A stretch of DNA of 64,000 bases from Suillus spraguei (lineage: Eukaryota > Basidiomycota > Agaricomycetes > Boletales > Suillaceae), in assembly GCA_016800925.1 (NCBI GenBank), contig JABCPU010000056.1:182201-246200 (forward strand), written 5' to 3'. The position numbers were made by a program, and so were the translations under genes. Positions within the stretch are counted from its first letter, which is position 1, and every line of letters begins with the position of its first letter. Positions 22,901 through 34,023 of this stretch are shown in pieces. A model generated the notes under the pieces. The model was not told the DNA's origin. It was given only the letters and a program-made list of their open reading frames with translations, and made no database searches.

Positions 22901-23969
22901 GTGTAAGGGGTGTATTCATGGATACTTCTTCGATGATCCTCATACTGACTCCATCGGTATCATATTCCACAAGAAATTCTCCATCTCCAAGCTCATAAGA
23001 GGAAATCTCTCGCACTTCTGGTGCATGCCAGACATCTTGCATGGTGTTGAATTGGTCATCATCCTCTGTTGGGAGTAATGAGGGTACAGATTCTTCTTTG
23101 TTGGGGGTTTCTTCAATCGAAGCTGAAAGAGTTTTTGGGGGACATAGAACTTGGATAATTTCGGTACATTGGTATCTCGTCCTGGGATCTCTTCTTCTGC
23201 TTTTCTTTTTCCATACTTCTGTTCTTCTATTGGCCGTGGCTCAATAGGTTCTTGTCCAACTCGATGCTCGGGTTTGGATTCATTCTTGTGCTTTTCTGCG
23301 CAGGGAATAGGTGATACTGCTTGCGGTAATTGTACACGGGGAGCAGGGTCTGTAGTACATGGCATCTGTACTTTGGTTCAGGATCTCGAAGAATGAGAGG
23401 GTGACGAGGGATTTCGGAAGTTGGGAATGTTGCCATTTCTTAGGATGGCGGTGGAAGGTTGGGGGTAGTCCATTCTTCTTCCGATTGTTATCCATATCAA
23501 TTTCAATTTCATCTGATTTCGTTGTTTGAGGGAGGACTAGTGTTTCGGCAGCCCAATCTATACTTGGGTTCATTGCACGTAGCCATGGAATTCCCAGAAG
23601 GATTTGATCTCTCCTTCCTAGTTTGGTGATATTGAATTTTCCATACATGGTTCATTCATCAATTTTGACCACCAGGAGACAGTAGTGTGTGATTGGTCCT
23701 CCTTTGATAAGAGTTCCATCTGCCGTAGTAACTCGAAACGGTTTTTTGAGTTTTCGCCGTGTGATTTGATGGAGTTTCACAAACTCTTCAGAGATAAACA
23801 TTCCGGCTGCGCCCGAATCAATAACAGCGGTGGTGTCGACGGATTCCAAGCGAGTATGCGAGTGAAGGGTGATAGGGACACAAAGTTCTTTTCTTTCACC
23901 TACAGCGCGTACAAGTCTTAGTAATACATTGGGAGAAACATACATCGAGTCTTTGTTTCTCCAAGTCAA
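19915..23969 (-). pseudogene. pol of Ty3 element 2: protease, RT, RNase H, integrase, chromodomain
   Basis: Starts in the -1 frame overlapping the gag stop. Protease: VIDSGAAGMFISEEFV. One TGA follows KIDE (23652-23654). RT: NAYPLPLPISLV, KMDIRSGYNNIRI, then YMDDILIFS with the catalytic DD. RNase [14 protein letters not shown] and [19 protein letters not shown]. Integrase: the zinc-binding H-H part (LKRYHDHPTADTLADLKRR) and a core segment DRGPQFLS. The GPY/F-like region is KYIPWKIGDKVWL. Chromodomain at 20075-19915: EYEIEAILSHKGTGTRRHYL, then WKGYSSGDNEW and ARILNAYKKQH. Chromodomains direct such elements to heterochromatin. Frame changes near 22100, 21800, 20830 and elsewhere break the polyprotein. 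Confidence 0.85.
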
Positions 23970-24802
23970 AAATCCACGACGATCCGCCTTACAGTTTCTC
24001 CATCGTCTTCCTCTTCTTTGACTTCAGTTTGTCGGAGCGGGGTCTTCTTCTTTCTGTCAGGACAATTATGAATACGATGTCCCGTCTTTTTGCATCCAAA
24101 GCATTGTCCCTTCTTCATACATTCGGATCTTTCTGTATCGGAGATTCGATCTACGACCATCGCGTTGGAATCACAATTAGGGATGTATCGTGCATTTCCG
24201 TAGTTCTTCTTCTTCTGTTGTGGAGCATGACGTGTCCTCATAGCTTGGAGACGGTGATGGGAGTTGTCAATGGAAACGCATTGCAACACAACGTCTCGAA
24301 ATACTTCTGAGACATCTCCTAGTGCGAAAAGCTTTGTAAGGATGCCCCAATTCAGGCCATCTTGGAAGAATTGGATCTTTGTTGCATTATCGGTGATATG
24401 AGCCTTGGCTGCAAGTCCCTCAAAGTCAGCAATATAGGTGTGAAGATCTCCGCTTCCTTGTTTGAGATCTCTGAGTTTCGTGAGCGCGGTTCCTTTGGTA
24501 TCCACTGGATCAAAGGCTTCTTTGAAGCTTTTCATAAAATCCACCATTGTCCCGTAACCAACTTTTTGTCCGGAAGTATCGGTTGATTGAGCATGGTCAA
24601 GGAATTGCTCTTTCCAGGATTTGGCATTCTTTTCGGTCATAAAGGATGTTATGAAAATGATCTTCTGCTTGTTGGTGGTATAAAGCTTTTCATTGATGTC
24701 AAAGTGCAAGTTGCACGACTGGATAAACTCGCGAGAGTTATCGCGATCTCCATCAAAACATTTTGGTTGGCCGATCTTGTATTCAAATTCTTTGGTCGCC
24801 AT
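23966..24802 (-). CDS. gag of Ty3 element 2
   Basis: 278 aa, ATG 24802, stop TGA 23968-23966. The N-terminal part is capsid-like (KIIFITSFMTEKNAKSWKEQ, then LHTYIADFEGLAAKAH). A CCHC zinc knuckle CFGCKKTGHRIHNC lies at about residues 230-245, followed by a Lys-rich then Glu/Asp-rich tail. The protease frame begins one base upstream of the stop (-1 relative to gag), so pol expression by a -1 frameshift is possible. The frame is intact over its full length, unlike pol. Confidence 0.82.
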   Translation of the reverse strand: MATKEFEYKIGQPKCFDGDRDNSREFIQSCNLHFDINEKLYTTNKQKIIFITSFMTEKNAKSWKEQFLDHAQSTDTSGQKVGYGTMVDFMKSFKEAFDPVDTKGTALTKLRDLKQGSGDLHTYIADFEGLAAKAHITDNATKIQFFQDGLNWGILTKLFALGDVSEVFRDVVLQCVSIDNSHHRLQAMRTRHAPQQKKKNYGNARYIPNCDSNAMVVDRISDTERSECMKKGQCFGCKKTGHRIHNCPDRKKKTPLRQTEVKEEEDDGETVRRIVVDF

Positions 24803-24981
24803 GTTTTGATGATTCGTCTGATGAGTTATACTTTCTCGGTGCCTACACGCGCTGTCTTGCTGTCCGTTAGGGCTTGTCTTCTGTCAGAGGGCTTCTCTTG
24901 ACTATCTAGCATACGCGTATGCTTGCTTGTCTAAGCAATCAGGGTTCGGGGTCGAAGACTGGATAGTCGACGATCAGGTAG

Positions 24982-24992
24982 ACTTTAATCTT
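24982..24992 (-). promoter_or_regulatory. Self-priming primer-binding site of Ty3 element 2
   Basis: AAGATTAAAGT on the minus strand, adjacent to the 5' LTR end at 24994. It is exactly complementary to the LTR-internal ACTTTAATCTT (minus strand of 25254-25264), 11 nt, as in Tf1/sushi elements. Confidence 0.75.
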
Positions 24993-24993
24993 T

Positions 24994-25472
24994 TGTTACG
25001 AACTGAGGTGGCATCACCAGCGACAGTGAAAAGACACAGACAGTCTGCTGGGAGTTCTTACAATGTCCAGAAGAGGACAAGGTGAAAGTACGAGGAATGT
25101 GTTCCAAGTACGATCAAGGGTTCGGCCTCAAAGACAAGTCTAAGAGGTTCTGCGAGAATAGAGACTAAGGCTAAGGAGTGCTTAGACCTAGAGACGATTC
25201 AAGACGACTTAGATTGGAGATCTAAGCGAAGGAGATTCCAGGTAAAACCCAGTAAGATTAAAGTAAGGAATCTACTACAAGTACACTGTGCTTACATAAA
25301 TAGGTAGATATATGCGCACAGACCAGATAACCATGAGAATATAACTGTGTATCCTAATAAGGAAGGCATGTGTTGTACAGATGTGTTGAGCATATGAAGC
25401 AAGTCATGTGATGTGATATACAAGTTTAAGAAGATAAAGGGAAAATGAATAGGGGCACGTACAACTGTAACA
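24994..25472 (-). mobile_element. 5' LTR of Ty3 element 2
   Basis: 479 bp. Target duplication AGAAG follows at 25473-25477. A TATTTA-type box lies about 30 bp upstream of the predicted start ACTTTAATC on the minus strand. Confidence 0.9.
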
Positions 25473-26301
25473 AGAAGTACAAGAAATCTCTTCTTATGAA
25501 CTCGATGACAGTGAATTCCTAGTGGAATATGACATTGAAGGGAGCTGTATGAGAGTAGTTGAAGACGTCTCCATGGATGCCCCTCTTACACGAGATGGAA
25601 CCTCTCGACTTAAACAACTTCCCAACTACTCCACCATTTCACTTCCACCACCAAAATACAGTAATAAAGCACAGGAGTTCGCCACTGACAAAAAAGAAAA
25701 GACAAAGAAAACATTCGAGGAACTAGTTCCTTCTTATCTCCATGACTTCGCCAATATCTTCGCCAAAGACAGGCTCAATCAACTTCCTCCAGAATGACTG
25801 GGTATAGATCACCACATTGACACAAAGCCAGGCTTCATCCTCCGAACGTCCAAGGTTTACCCACTCTCTGAAAAGGAACGAGCATTGGTTAAAACCTTTA
25901 TTGACAAAAACGTAGCCAAGGGTTTAATCTCAGAATCAAAATCACTGCAAGCCAGCAGTTTCTTCTTTGTCGGAAAGAAAAGTGGTGAACTCTGACCCTG
26001 TCAGGATTATAGGTACATCAATGATTGGACAGTCAAAAATGCTTATCCATTACCCCTCCCAGTCTCTCTTGTCACAAGGCTTCATAATGCTCAATTCATT
26101 ACCAAAATGGATATATGTTCCGGATATAATAACATCTGTATCCACCCTGATGATCGGTGGAAGGCAGCCTTTACCACTGAATTCGGTCTCTATGAACCTA
26201 ATGTCATGTTTTTTGGTCTCTGTAACTCACCCGCTACTTTCCAGGCCTACATGAACCGGACGTTCCAGCAGGAGATTAATGAAGGATGGATGGTTATCTA
26301 C
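25473..26301 (+). pseudogene. RT part of Ty3 element 1 pol
   Basis: Continues the frame interrupted at 17898: SSYELDDSEFLVEYDIEG, then the RT region with YRYINDWTVKNAYPLPL, KMDICSGYNNI and FFGLCNSPATFQAYMNR. It ends at EGWMVIY, directly before the YMDD position. It has several stop codons. Compared with element 2 it reads SGY after IC in place of RSGY. Confidence 0.78.
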
Positions 26302-27605
26302 AATGGCTCAAAAAAGTGTCCGAATGTTTGTGGAAATTTGTGTAATTGCATCACTGTGAGTCAGGGTGTGGAAATATGACTAAGCCATAGTGAGGTGTCA
26401 GGAAGCCCTGTTTCTCAGCTTTATTAGTGTTTCCTATGGCGTGGGATTCCACTCACACCATGTGAATATATGTATATGGTCATTTTAATTTGATGACTCA
26501 TTTGGACACTTTTTTGACTTTCAGTTTGACCAACACAATCTCTATAATTCTGACACTTTGTGTGACCTCCTTTTGCTCTAATCACTTATGCCACTCTTCT
26601 AAATATATTATCTATCCATTTCTGATATTCCTCCTTAGCTATCTTGCTCCACCCTGCTGCAACTCTGTCCTATAGCTGAAATAGCCTCTGTGGTGAATTT
26701 TAATAGGCTGTATGCAATTTCTTGAGTAATTGCCAGAGATATTTAATAGATTTGAGGTCTTGGTACTATTCTGGCCATTACAGGACACTAATATTGTGAT
26801 TTTAAAACCAATTTATAGCTAACTTGAAAGCTCACTGTATATGACAAAAGATATCTTATTCATTATATTCTAACTGGGCAGGTCATTAATGCTACTAAGT
26901 CTATCAAAATCATTGATTCCATCATCTCCACTACTCTCTCAGCTCAGACAGTCAGTAATACCCTCAAGGTGTCCAATCTTAAAGCTGTAATGCAGAATGA
27001 AACTCTCTTTTATCTCCAACTCATATAAAGACAAGATAAACTTTTTCTTTAAAGCATCAGTACTGGACTGTTATGACTGGAAATTGGTTATCTTGTCAGA
27101 TGAGACCAAAATACAGAGTAAGGGGTCATGAAGCATGAAAAATTTGTGAAAAAAGGCAGGAGATCTACTGGAAACAAAAGAAGTCAAACAAAGACTCATG
27201 TTTGGAGGATGAAATTGATGGTATGAGGCCACATAGGACAAATATTCTATGAAATAGAGAGGATAATAAATACAGAGTGTCTCATTTACATTTTAGATAG
27301 ATGTTTGCTAAGAAGCATGTAGGAGTCATGGATTAATAGAGAAGACACTTCCTTCCAATGAGATAATGACTCTAAGCACACCTCTAAGTTGGGCACCAAT
27401 TACTTGAAGGCCACAATGTTAGTATTATATACTGACTAGTGCAGTCCCAAGACCTCAAATTTATTAAATATCTCTGGCAATTACTTAAGAAATTGCATAC
27501 AGCCTATTAAAATTCACCACAGAGGCTATTTCAGCTATAGGACAGAGTTGCAGCAGGGTGGAGCAAGATAGCTAAGGAGGAATATCAGAAATGGATAGAT
27601 AATAC
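26302..27605. mobile_element. Tc1/mariner remnant with inverted arms
   Basis: Begins right after a TA. It carries a 19-bp inverted pair, TCAAAAAAGTGTCCGAATG (26308-26326) and its near-perfect reverse (26499-26517). A second inverted pair of about 160 bp lies at 26604-26765 and 27445-27603. Between them a decayed plus-strand transposase shows LSDETKIQSKG, then DNDSKHTSKLG and LYWP-like fragments with many stops. These are typical Tc1 DDE landmarks. Confidence 0.7.
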
Positions 27606-27762
27606 TGTAGAGATACGACACTAACTTCAACCACATCCAGCTGTGACCATCTTACACTTAGCTTCATAGCTTCAAATGTTGGTGTGACCCATGACTCAAC
27701 AAAAATAGCTTCAGTCAGGTACTTATTGCATCGCTGTTGTCGATGGCGGATCTGTCGGTACT

Positions 27763-29336
27763 TTGCTATTGCTGCACATTGCTTCACCTGTAAGCTGTCA
27801 AGCAACACTGGGTGTGGTATTAAACACTGGACCTACTGGAACTGTAAGTCCACCTTCAATGTCACTCCCAGTCATGCCACAACTTGAAACTGATGCATTT
27901 GTTGCCTCAGATTGGCTTGAATGTGGTCGCATTTTCGAGCAGAACCACCTTCCATCGTCTGTTAGATGTGAAATCAAACAGTTGTTAACTGTTCCAGCAT
28001 CTATTCGGTCAACCATCCCATTGCAGACCTTATCTGTCATGCAGCTGCTTGATACCAATTTCGTCGCTGCACTTGACCATAACCTCAACTCAAAGTCCAT
28101 CACTTTAGCAACATGTATCCCTCACACACACATCCCCAACAACTTTCTGATGTGGACAGTTCCCCCACTACACCTTGCAACTCAGCTACTCGATCAATTT
28201 GGTCAAGCCTGGTTTGACAGCCGTGCTTCTGTCGTCCATCCATATTCCCCAACAGTACACCTTCCATTCTGGGTTCTTTCATACTGGAGAGATGATTCCC
28301 ATGTCCTCGAGGCTTATCTCACCTGGCTCAAGTCCCATGATTGGATTTTGCAAGGCTAGATCACAATGAGCATAACCATCATGCTGCTGAGTCGGTACTG
28401 ATAGATGAGGCTCTAGATATCCTCGAGTACTTGCCATGGGATGCTGATCTAAAGGGCTTTGGTGATTGTGTTGGCATTCACACGTCTGAGCTTCCCCCTT
28501 TGCTTGCTGACACCATGGTTGACGTCATGCTATGTCCCCTTCAGAGATTGTGCGGGAGGTTCAGCGGATGGACTCATCACGATTCCGCACTTTGACTTCC
28601 CAGGTTGTTGGTGCTTGGATCGACCGTTCAGGTGACAAACCTGTATGGAATGCAGCAACACTTGCACATGCTGAAAGACGAAGCCTCCCTATGTATCAGA
28701 ACACCCGCAAAAATATTCTGTCTGATCATTCAGATATCGTCAAGCTCATTCTCACCAACCTTTGCTCTCTTCGCACTGTTGGAGTTGCTTTAGACACACT
28801 TCGCTGCCAGGGAATTATCCTTGCATGGCTGCAGCATTCAATTCCTGAAATCTTCAAACATGTTGCAAAAGATGGCTCATGTTTCCGCTGCACAGAGAAA
28901 TGGGTCAAACAGTTCCTTACAGACCATCTCAATTGGAGCTTCCGCAGAGCAACTCGTGCTGCACAGAAACTTCCACCCAACGTCAAACAAGTGCTCCTTG
29001 ACCAATTCCTCTGTCTTGCTTTAACAATTCGTGATTGTGCAATTTTTGATGCCACATTCTTGGTTAATATTGACCAGACCAATATCATCTACCAGCCGTT
29101 GAATACCTCTACTTTTGAAGTTACTGGTTCTAAGCAAGTTGCGGTTCTCAGACAGGAAGAAAAAAGGGCATTCACCATCGTCAATGGCATCTCCGCAAAG
29201 GGTCACGTCCTTCCACTGCAACTCATCTACAAAGGGAAATCATCATGTTCACTTCCATCGAAGTCTACTCCACAGTATGAGAAAGCAATGCAGCAAAAAT
29301 TCAAGATCTCATACTCAAACACGCACACGTACTGGT
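27763..29336 (+). pseudogene. pogo-type DDE_1 transposase, truncated by an LTR
   Basis: An N-terminal region of unknown role (27763-28359) is followed, after two frame changes near 28355 and 28535, by a helical region (VVGAWIDRSGDKPVWN) and a CENP-B/HTH-like part (CTEKWVKQFLTDHLNWSFRR). The DDE_1 core follows, with the first catalytic Asp in LVNIDQTNIIYQPL, then EEKRAFTIVNGISAKGHVLP and IYKGKSSCSLPS. It ends at TYWL, where a family-F LTR begins; the rest of the core with the other acids is missing. Basidiomycetes carry many such copies. Confidence 0.72.
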
Positions 29337-30080
29337 TGTTAAGACTGTACTCAAAGGTAGAGAGACCTGAAGGGCTTTGGCCTCAGTTCGTGCACTGTGC
29401 CCCTTTCTCGAGTAATGCCCCTTATTTCAGGGAGAAGTTATACGTCTGAAGATCCAGAAGGAGTTGCGTGACAGGTCCGGACGTCCGAAGGTTATCCGGA
29501 ACGTAGGGATAGAACGAAGATTAAGACTAGCTTCGGAACAAATTCCTAACTAGAAACTAGCAGAGATAGACTATCCGAAGATAGAGTCGGAGATATAGAC
29601 TATAGGAATCAATCCCAGTCTTGGAAGATGACTTGGAGCGGAAAGTGGCTTAAGTCCGGAGGAAGCAGAATGAGCAGAATCTAAGATGATATTCGAACTA
29701 AGGTTCTACGGAGATTTACAAGTGGTTTATATACTGTAAGTATCTAAGACAGATAATCAACAGGTCCAGGACCGAGGGCTATGTATGAAGTGTAACGGAA
29801 GTCTATTAGTTAATGCACAGCGGATCAGTAAGCACGAATCAGAAATGAACACAGGTAACAGATCAGTGACGTAGGAGGGAAATATACATAGCCGGAATAC
29901 CGGAAACAGGAGGAATGACGAAAGGAGATAGACGCGGATATACACAAGGGAGTTAAGGTGCAAGAAGTGAGCACACTCGGATGGGTGGTCCAGACAGGAT
30001 CTGTGGACCGGACGGATATGGAATCAATCGGATCTGATCGGATATGGTCGGATCTGAGATTAGAAGTATGGTATATGACA
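29337..30080 (+). mobile_element. LTR-like repeat, family F
   Basis: Runs TGTTAAGACTGTACTC...GGTATATGACA. It is related in its ends and the GGCCTCAG...GTGCCCC part to family E. No target duplication was found. An inverted, truncated copy lies at 30197-30560. Confidence 0.6.
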
Positions 30081-30196
30081 TAGAGACAACTAAAGGTTGG
30101 AGGCCTTTAGTGAAGGAGATCCCAGGTAAAACCCAGTAAGATTAAAGTAAAGAATCTGCTACTGATACACTGTGCTTATATAGGTCAAGATGTACA
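30081..30196 (-). mobile_element. Family-D LTR fragment between two opposed F copies
   Basis: Contains the D-specific block AGGTAAAACCCAGTAAGATT and the cross-family TATATAGGTCAA sequence. Both ends are cut by F copies. Confidence 0.65.
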
Positions 30197-30560
30197 CTGT
30201 CATATACCATACTTCTGATCTCAAATCTGATCTGATCTGATCGATCCTACTTCTGTCCGGTCCACAGATCCTGTCTGGATCACCCATCCAAAAGCCCCTA
30301 CTTCTTGCACTCTAACTCCCTTGTGGATATCTGCATCTACCTCCTTTTGGCATTACTCCTGTCTCCAGTATTCCAGCTGTGTATATTTCCTTCCTGTTTA
30401 TTGATCTGTTACCTGTGTCTCATTTCTGACTCGTGCTTACTGATCCACTGTGCATTAACTAATAGACTTCTGTTATACATCGTACATAGCCCTCAGTCCC
30501 AGACTCAGTGATTATCTGTGCTAGTTACTTACAGTATATAAACCACTTGTAAATCTCCAT
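30197..30560 (-). mobile_element. Inverted, truncated family-F LTR
   Basis: Starts TGTCATATACCATACTTC and matches the reverse complement of 29700-30080. It stops where the LINE tail begins. Confidence 0.65.
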
Positions 30561-31365
30561 TTTATTTTATTTTATTTTTTGATCCTTGTTTATTGTCCGT
30601 TGGGGCTATGCCCTATGATGGACACTACCTACTGTACATCTAATCTATTCGTATATGCTTTGGTCCGTTTTTTGGTTGTCTATGCTATACAGTGGTCCTG
30701 GCTTGCGCGCGGACGTTAGGGCCTTCTTCAGGCTCTTGATATGATTTGTGCGACTTGTTGTCGTGTTTCCTCTATTCCTTCTCCTTTTCCGCTGGGGGGG
30801 TTACATCTCCGAAGGTTTGTTCCAATCTTCTCATGCGCGCGATGTACGTCAACGTTGCTCTCATTCCCTTGCTTTCGTTCAGCAGGTACTCGATTTTGCA
30901 TTGTCTTGCTCCGACTTCTTTCCTCATTTGTTCTCTCTGGTTCACGTATGCTGGGCAGACTAGGATGAAGTGGTGTACCGTTTCGTCATGGTTTTCGCAT
31001 GCTGGGCAACGCGCCGTTGGGGATTTCGCTATTCGTTTGAGGTGTTTGTTGAGCGCTATGTGTCCCGTGCGGAGTTGAAACATCAGTGAGCTGTGACGTC
31101 TCGGTAGCTTCTCTATCTTCTTTGCAAACTTCTTTGATGGTGCTGACGTGTCGACTGATTTGAGCAGTGTGTAGCGCGGTGAGTTCTCCATGATGGTGGT
31201 GGCCTCTTTTTTGATCTTTGCGTAGAAGTGTTGTCTTAGTGCCGCTTTGCTCCTTGGTAGGATTCTGAGTTCTCCTTCCTCGGTTAGGAGCGACTTTGTA
31301 ACAGTAACTATTGTCTCTAATCTGCCTAAGTACTGCATCACGCCAGTTAATGGTAACCAAACCAT
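30561..31365 (-). mobile_element. 5'-truncated LINE (non-LTR retrotransposon), 3' end
   Basis: The minus-strand frame (31365-30772) encodes the C-terminal part of a fungal non-LTR reverse transcriptase: LMFQLRTGHIALNKHL, then the zinc-binding CPACENHDETVHHFILVC. It is followed by a 3' UTR and an AAAAT-type tail (TTTTATTTTATTTTATTTTTT on the plus strand, 30561-30581). 5' truncation with a short A-rich repeat tail is typical of target-primed insertion. RT and endonuclease domains are missing. Confidence 0.75.
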
Positions 31366-31591
31366 CTAAGTACCCTAAGCACTGCATCATGCCAGTTAAC
31401 AGATACCAAACCCCTGAGATTTCCCATACCATCTCAACCCTTTTAGTCAATTGTAAATTGCTTGGAAAAACTGCAACTCTGTTTCTGCAACCCCCCAACA
31501 AACACCACGTTATCAACCATTGACTGTGGAAGGACTGTGAAACCTGGTAAATTTCTTACCAATCACATCCTTGTAAGACAACGGTCTTAAC
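31366..31591. other. Spacer with a short duplicated block
   Basis: A block of about 45 bp, with TAAGTACTGCATCACGCCAG or a close variant, occurs twice between 31318 and 31405. No gene seen. Confidence 0.35.
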
Positions 31592-31899
31592 ATGCGCAGA
31601 GACCATGTAACCATGAGAATGTAAGTGTGATATCCTAATTGGGAAGGCATGTATAGTACAAGTGTGTTGAAACACATAAGTCAAGATAAAAGCATGTGTT
31701 TAGCGTATGTGTATGCTAAACCAGCTGGGTCCGAGGACTGAATCATGGAGAGTCAAGACATTATGTGATATGACAATAAGTTGAGTCATGTCTGCACATG
31801 GTGCCTGATGGAAGTGGAAGTGTCTGAGTGGCAAGCTCCATATTGCATGATATACCAGATAGAGAGAGAAAATGAATAGTGGCACATATGACTGTAACA
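31592..31899 (-). mobile_element. Truncated family-D LTR
   Basis: Only the part from GCGCAGAGACCATG to GACTGTAACA is present. It carries the TTTAGCGTATGTGTATGCTAAA variant block. Confidence 0.72.
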
Positions 31900-31929
31900 A
31901 CAATGATCTAAGGGCCAAACACAGTCGGC

Positions 31930-32900
31930 CCAATGGCTCCAACAACTACAGCACAGCTGACATCAAAGCGCTCCTTGACTTTGTCGAGGACATTGTTCCT
32001 CTGGGCCAAAAAGGGTGGCAACTGATACACTCAAAGTTCACACAGTGGGCAGGCCGCAATGGCCACCCTCTCCTTAAAGCTATGTCACTCAAAACTAAAT
32101 TCAAACAAGTAAGTCATGTTTGATTTCACAATAGCATTCTCACATTTCAACCTTAGTTAGTGAAGACCACAAAGCCCATGGGTGACAGAGTTTGTCCTCC
32201 TGATATAACTCGTGCCCATGAGCTTGATGCTCTTATCAACGAGCATGCTGGTACCTGCGACCTAAACAACTTGGACCACAATACCTATGATGATGAGTTG
32301 AATTGTAACAAACAAACTGTCAAGGTGCAAAGTATGTCACCTCTTGAGCACACTGCAGTCACTTGTGCCACTCAGACAGATACACTTATGCCACATCGCT
32401 GAGGTACAGCAGCTTCAGAGTTGCTTTCTCGCATCAGTGGGGCCTTTGACCCTGCTGTTCAGCAAGCTCAGGACAAGGATTGTGCTACCAGGTCTCTTGC
32501 AAATACGCAGTTGCTTGCCCAGGGGCAGCAACTGCATGATGCAAATGGAGTTGCAGAGAAATTGCGGACCCAACTGTTTGACTTGCAGACAAGACTATAT
32601 GAAGCCAAGTGTGAGCACACCTTACCCAGCTTCATCTGGAGATGATGCAGATGCAACAGCCTCCTCCCAACAAAGCTGCTCCCAAAACTCGTCACCAGTA
32701 CAAACCCAAACCCAAACAAGCAGATTATGCCTACTACCCCAATGGCAGCCAATGTGTTGTCTGGCACAGTGATCCAGACACCCCAGCATCTGATGCTTTG
32801 GACCACCCTCCATCTTCTCCTCAATACACCCATCCTACTCCTGCTCCTTTCAATTCCACTCCTTCTTCTTGCCTTGCCCACCATTGCTTGGCATCCAGAC
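31930..32900 (+). pseudogene. Accessory protein of Harbinger element 3
   Basis: The first exon has a SANT/Myb-like segment (TADIKALLDFVEDIVPLGQK, then WQLIHSKFTQWAGRNG). A 50-nt intron (GTAAGT...CTTAG, near 32107-32157) leads to LVKTTKPMGDRVCPPDI and LDALINEHAGT. A TGA after MPHR (near 32400) breaks the frame. Beyond it a Gln/Leu-rich coiled-coil-like part follows (LAQGQQLHDANGVAEKLRTQ), and after another possible intron a Pro-rich tail. The family is frequent and uncharacterised in mushrooms. It may serve as the DNA-binding partner of the transposase. Confidence 0.55.
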
Positions 32901-33500
32901 TGTTACAACCCCTTAAATCACTTAAGACTAGGGCAGAGACTAGGACTCAAAAGTAAGGTTATCACAACAAAAGTATAGATTGAGCAGTGATGTATGGGCT
33001 GATACACTTGGTATAGATGAGAGGTTTGAACTGAAGAACTACTGACTACAAACTAACTAACTATATACCTATATTGAAACTGAGAATAAAACTACTAGCC
33101 AATCATAAAATAGAAAAGAGAATTGTATGATGTGATGGTTGTGACATAGTGATGATATTATCATGACATCATTGTTCTGGAAGATTCTGAGATCACATGA
33201 TCTAATCTAATCTTATTGTAACTCACAATGCGGTAAAAGGAATATTTGGGTGTTCAGAGTTATAGATGTTTGATAACAGATAATCTGTATCTTATCTTAT
33301 CTGATAATGTCATTCTGCATCATAGAAGATCTCTGTGCCTTCATCTTCATCAGAAAGTTTGGTGATATGTGCGATAGATGTGATGGTAGGGTTTTCAATA
33401 GTAAAGGTTTTAGGAATAGGTGTTTCAATGGATGATCTCTCTAATTTAGGGTTTGTCTTAGCGCTGGGTTTAGGTGCTTTAGGGAAACTTAGGAAAGAAT
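32901..33500 (+). mobile_element. Family-C LTR-like repeat
   Basis: Starts TGTTACAACCCCTTAAATC and shares GGGCAGAGACTAGGACTCAAA with the start of family B (35421). The part 33020-33500 recurs at 36455-36830. The right end is uncertain. Confidence 0.5.
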
Positions 33501-33690
33501 AATGGTTCATGTTTGATATTTGTGACACAGACCCCATTTGTGTGGTGGATTGCCATGCAACACCAGAGTTGTTTGTTCTAGTAGGAAAGAGACCTAGATG
33601 TGCACAGACCTCAAGGGTGTGGCCATGGATGATGTGGATGACCTGCCAGAGAGCAAGCCAGCTTGTTGTCAGACACCAGAGGTATAATCG

Positions 33691-33895
33691 CTCAAGGTAC
33701 TTGCACAGCTTAGATTGATAAGGTGTCATCTCTGACTTTCCTCACTCAAGGTACTCATGCAGCTTAGTTAAGGCCTCATTTTCTTGTTTCTCTGCTCAAG
33801 GCACTCGTGCAGCTTAGTTAAGGCCTCATTTTCTTGTTTCTCTGCTCAAGGTACTCGCACAGCTTTAATGGATAGACATATGATTTCATTGTGAT
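33691..33895. repeat. Tandem repeat, about 50 bp, four units
   Basis: Units starting CTCAAGG(T/C)ACT at 33691, 33745, 33795 and 33845. The inner two share AGCTTAGTTAAGGCCTCATT. Confidence 0.75.
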
Positions 33896-34023
33896 AGTGT
33901 AGTTATTTAATTGAAGTCACAAGCTATCTACTCATACTCTAGTGTGACATGGAAACAAGCGACTCGATCTTTTTGCCTTTGCTCTGAAAATAACATGTTC
34001 TCAAAATCACTCCAGACTGCAAT

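Larger units (their letters stand above)
17899..25472 (-). mobile_element. Complete Ty3/gypsy chromovirus, element 2
   Basis: 7574 bp with LTRs at 25472-24994 (5') and 18364-17899 (3'), flanked by AGAAG on both sides (17894-17898 and 25473-25477). Order on the minus strand: 5' LTR, self-priming site, gag, protease, RT, RNase H, integrase, chromodomain, extra ORF, polypurine tract, 3' LTR. The LTRs differ at only a small number of positions by eye, so insertion is fairly recent. The pol frame is broken in several places, so the copy is probably not autonomous now. It lies inside Ty3 element 1 in opposite orientation. Confidence 0.9.
14046..26301 (+). mobile_element. Ty3/gypsy element 1 (3'-truncated), host of nested insertions
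   Basis: Order: 5' LTR, primer-binding site, gag, protease region and the first half of RT. It contains a solo LTR G (15213-15591), a solo LTR A (15774-16872) and a whole Ty3 element 2 (17899-25472). The RT stops at 26301, just before the YMDD motif, where a Tc1-like remnant begins. RNase H, integrase and the 3' LTR are missing. It is in the same family as element 2 but inactive, with stops and gaps. Confidence 0.8.

Noticed and set aside
29757..30511. Hydrophobic cysteine-rich frames on opposite strands
   Set aside because: They are the same LTR F sequence read from the two inverted copies, hence mirror images; no gene evidence.
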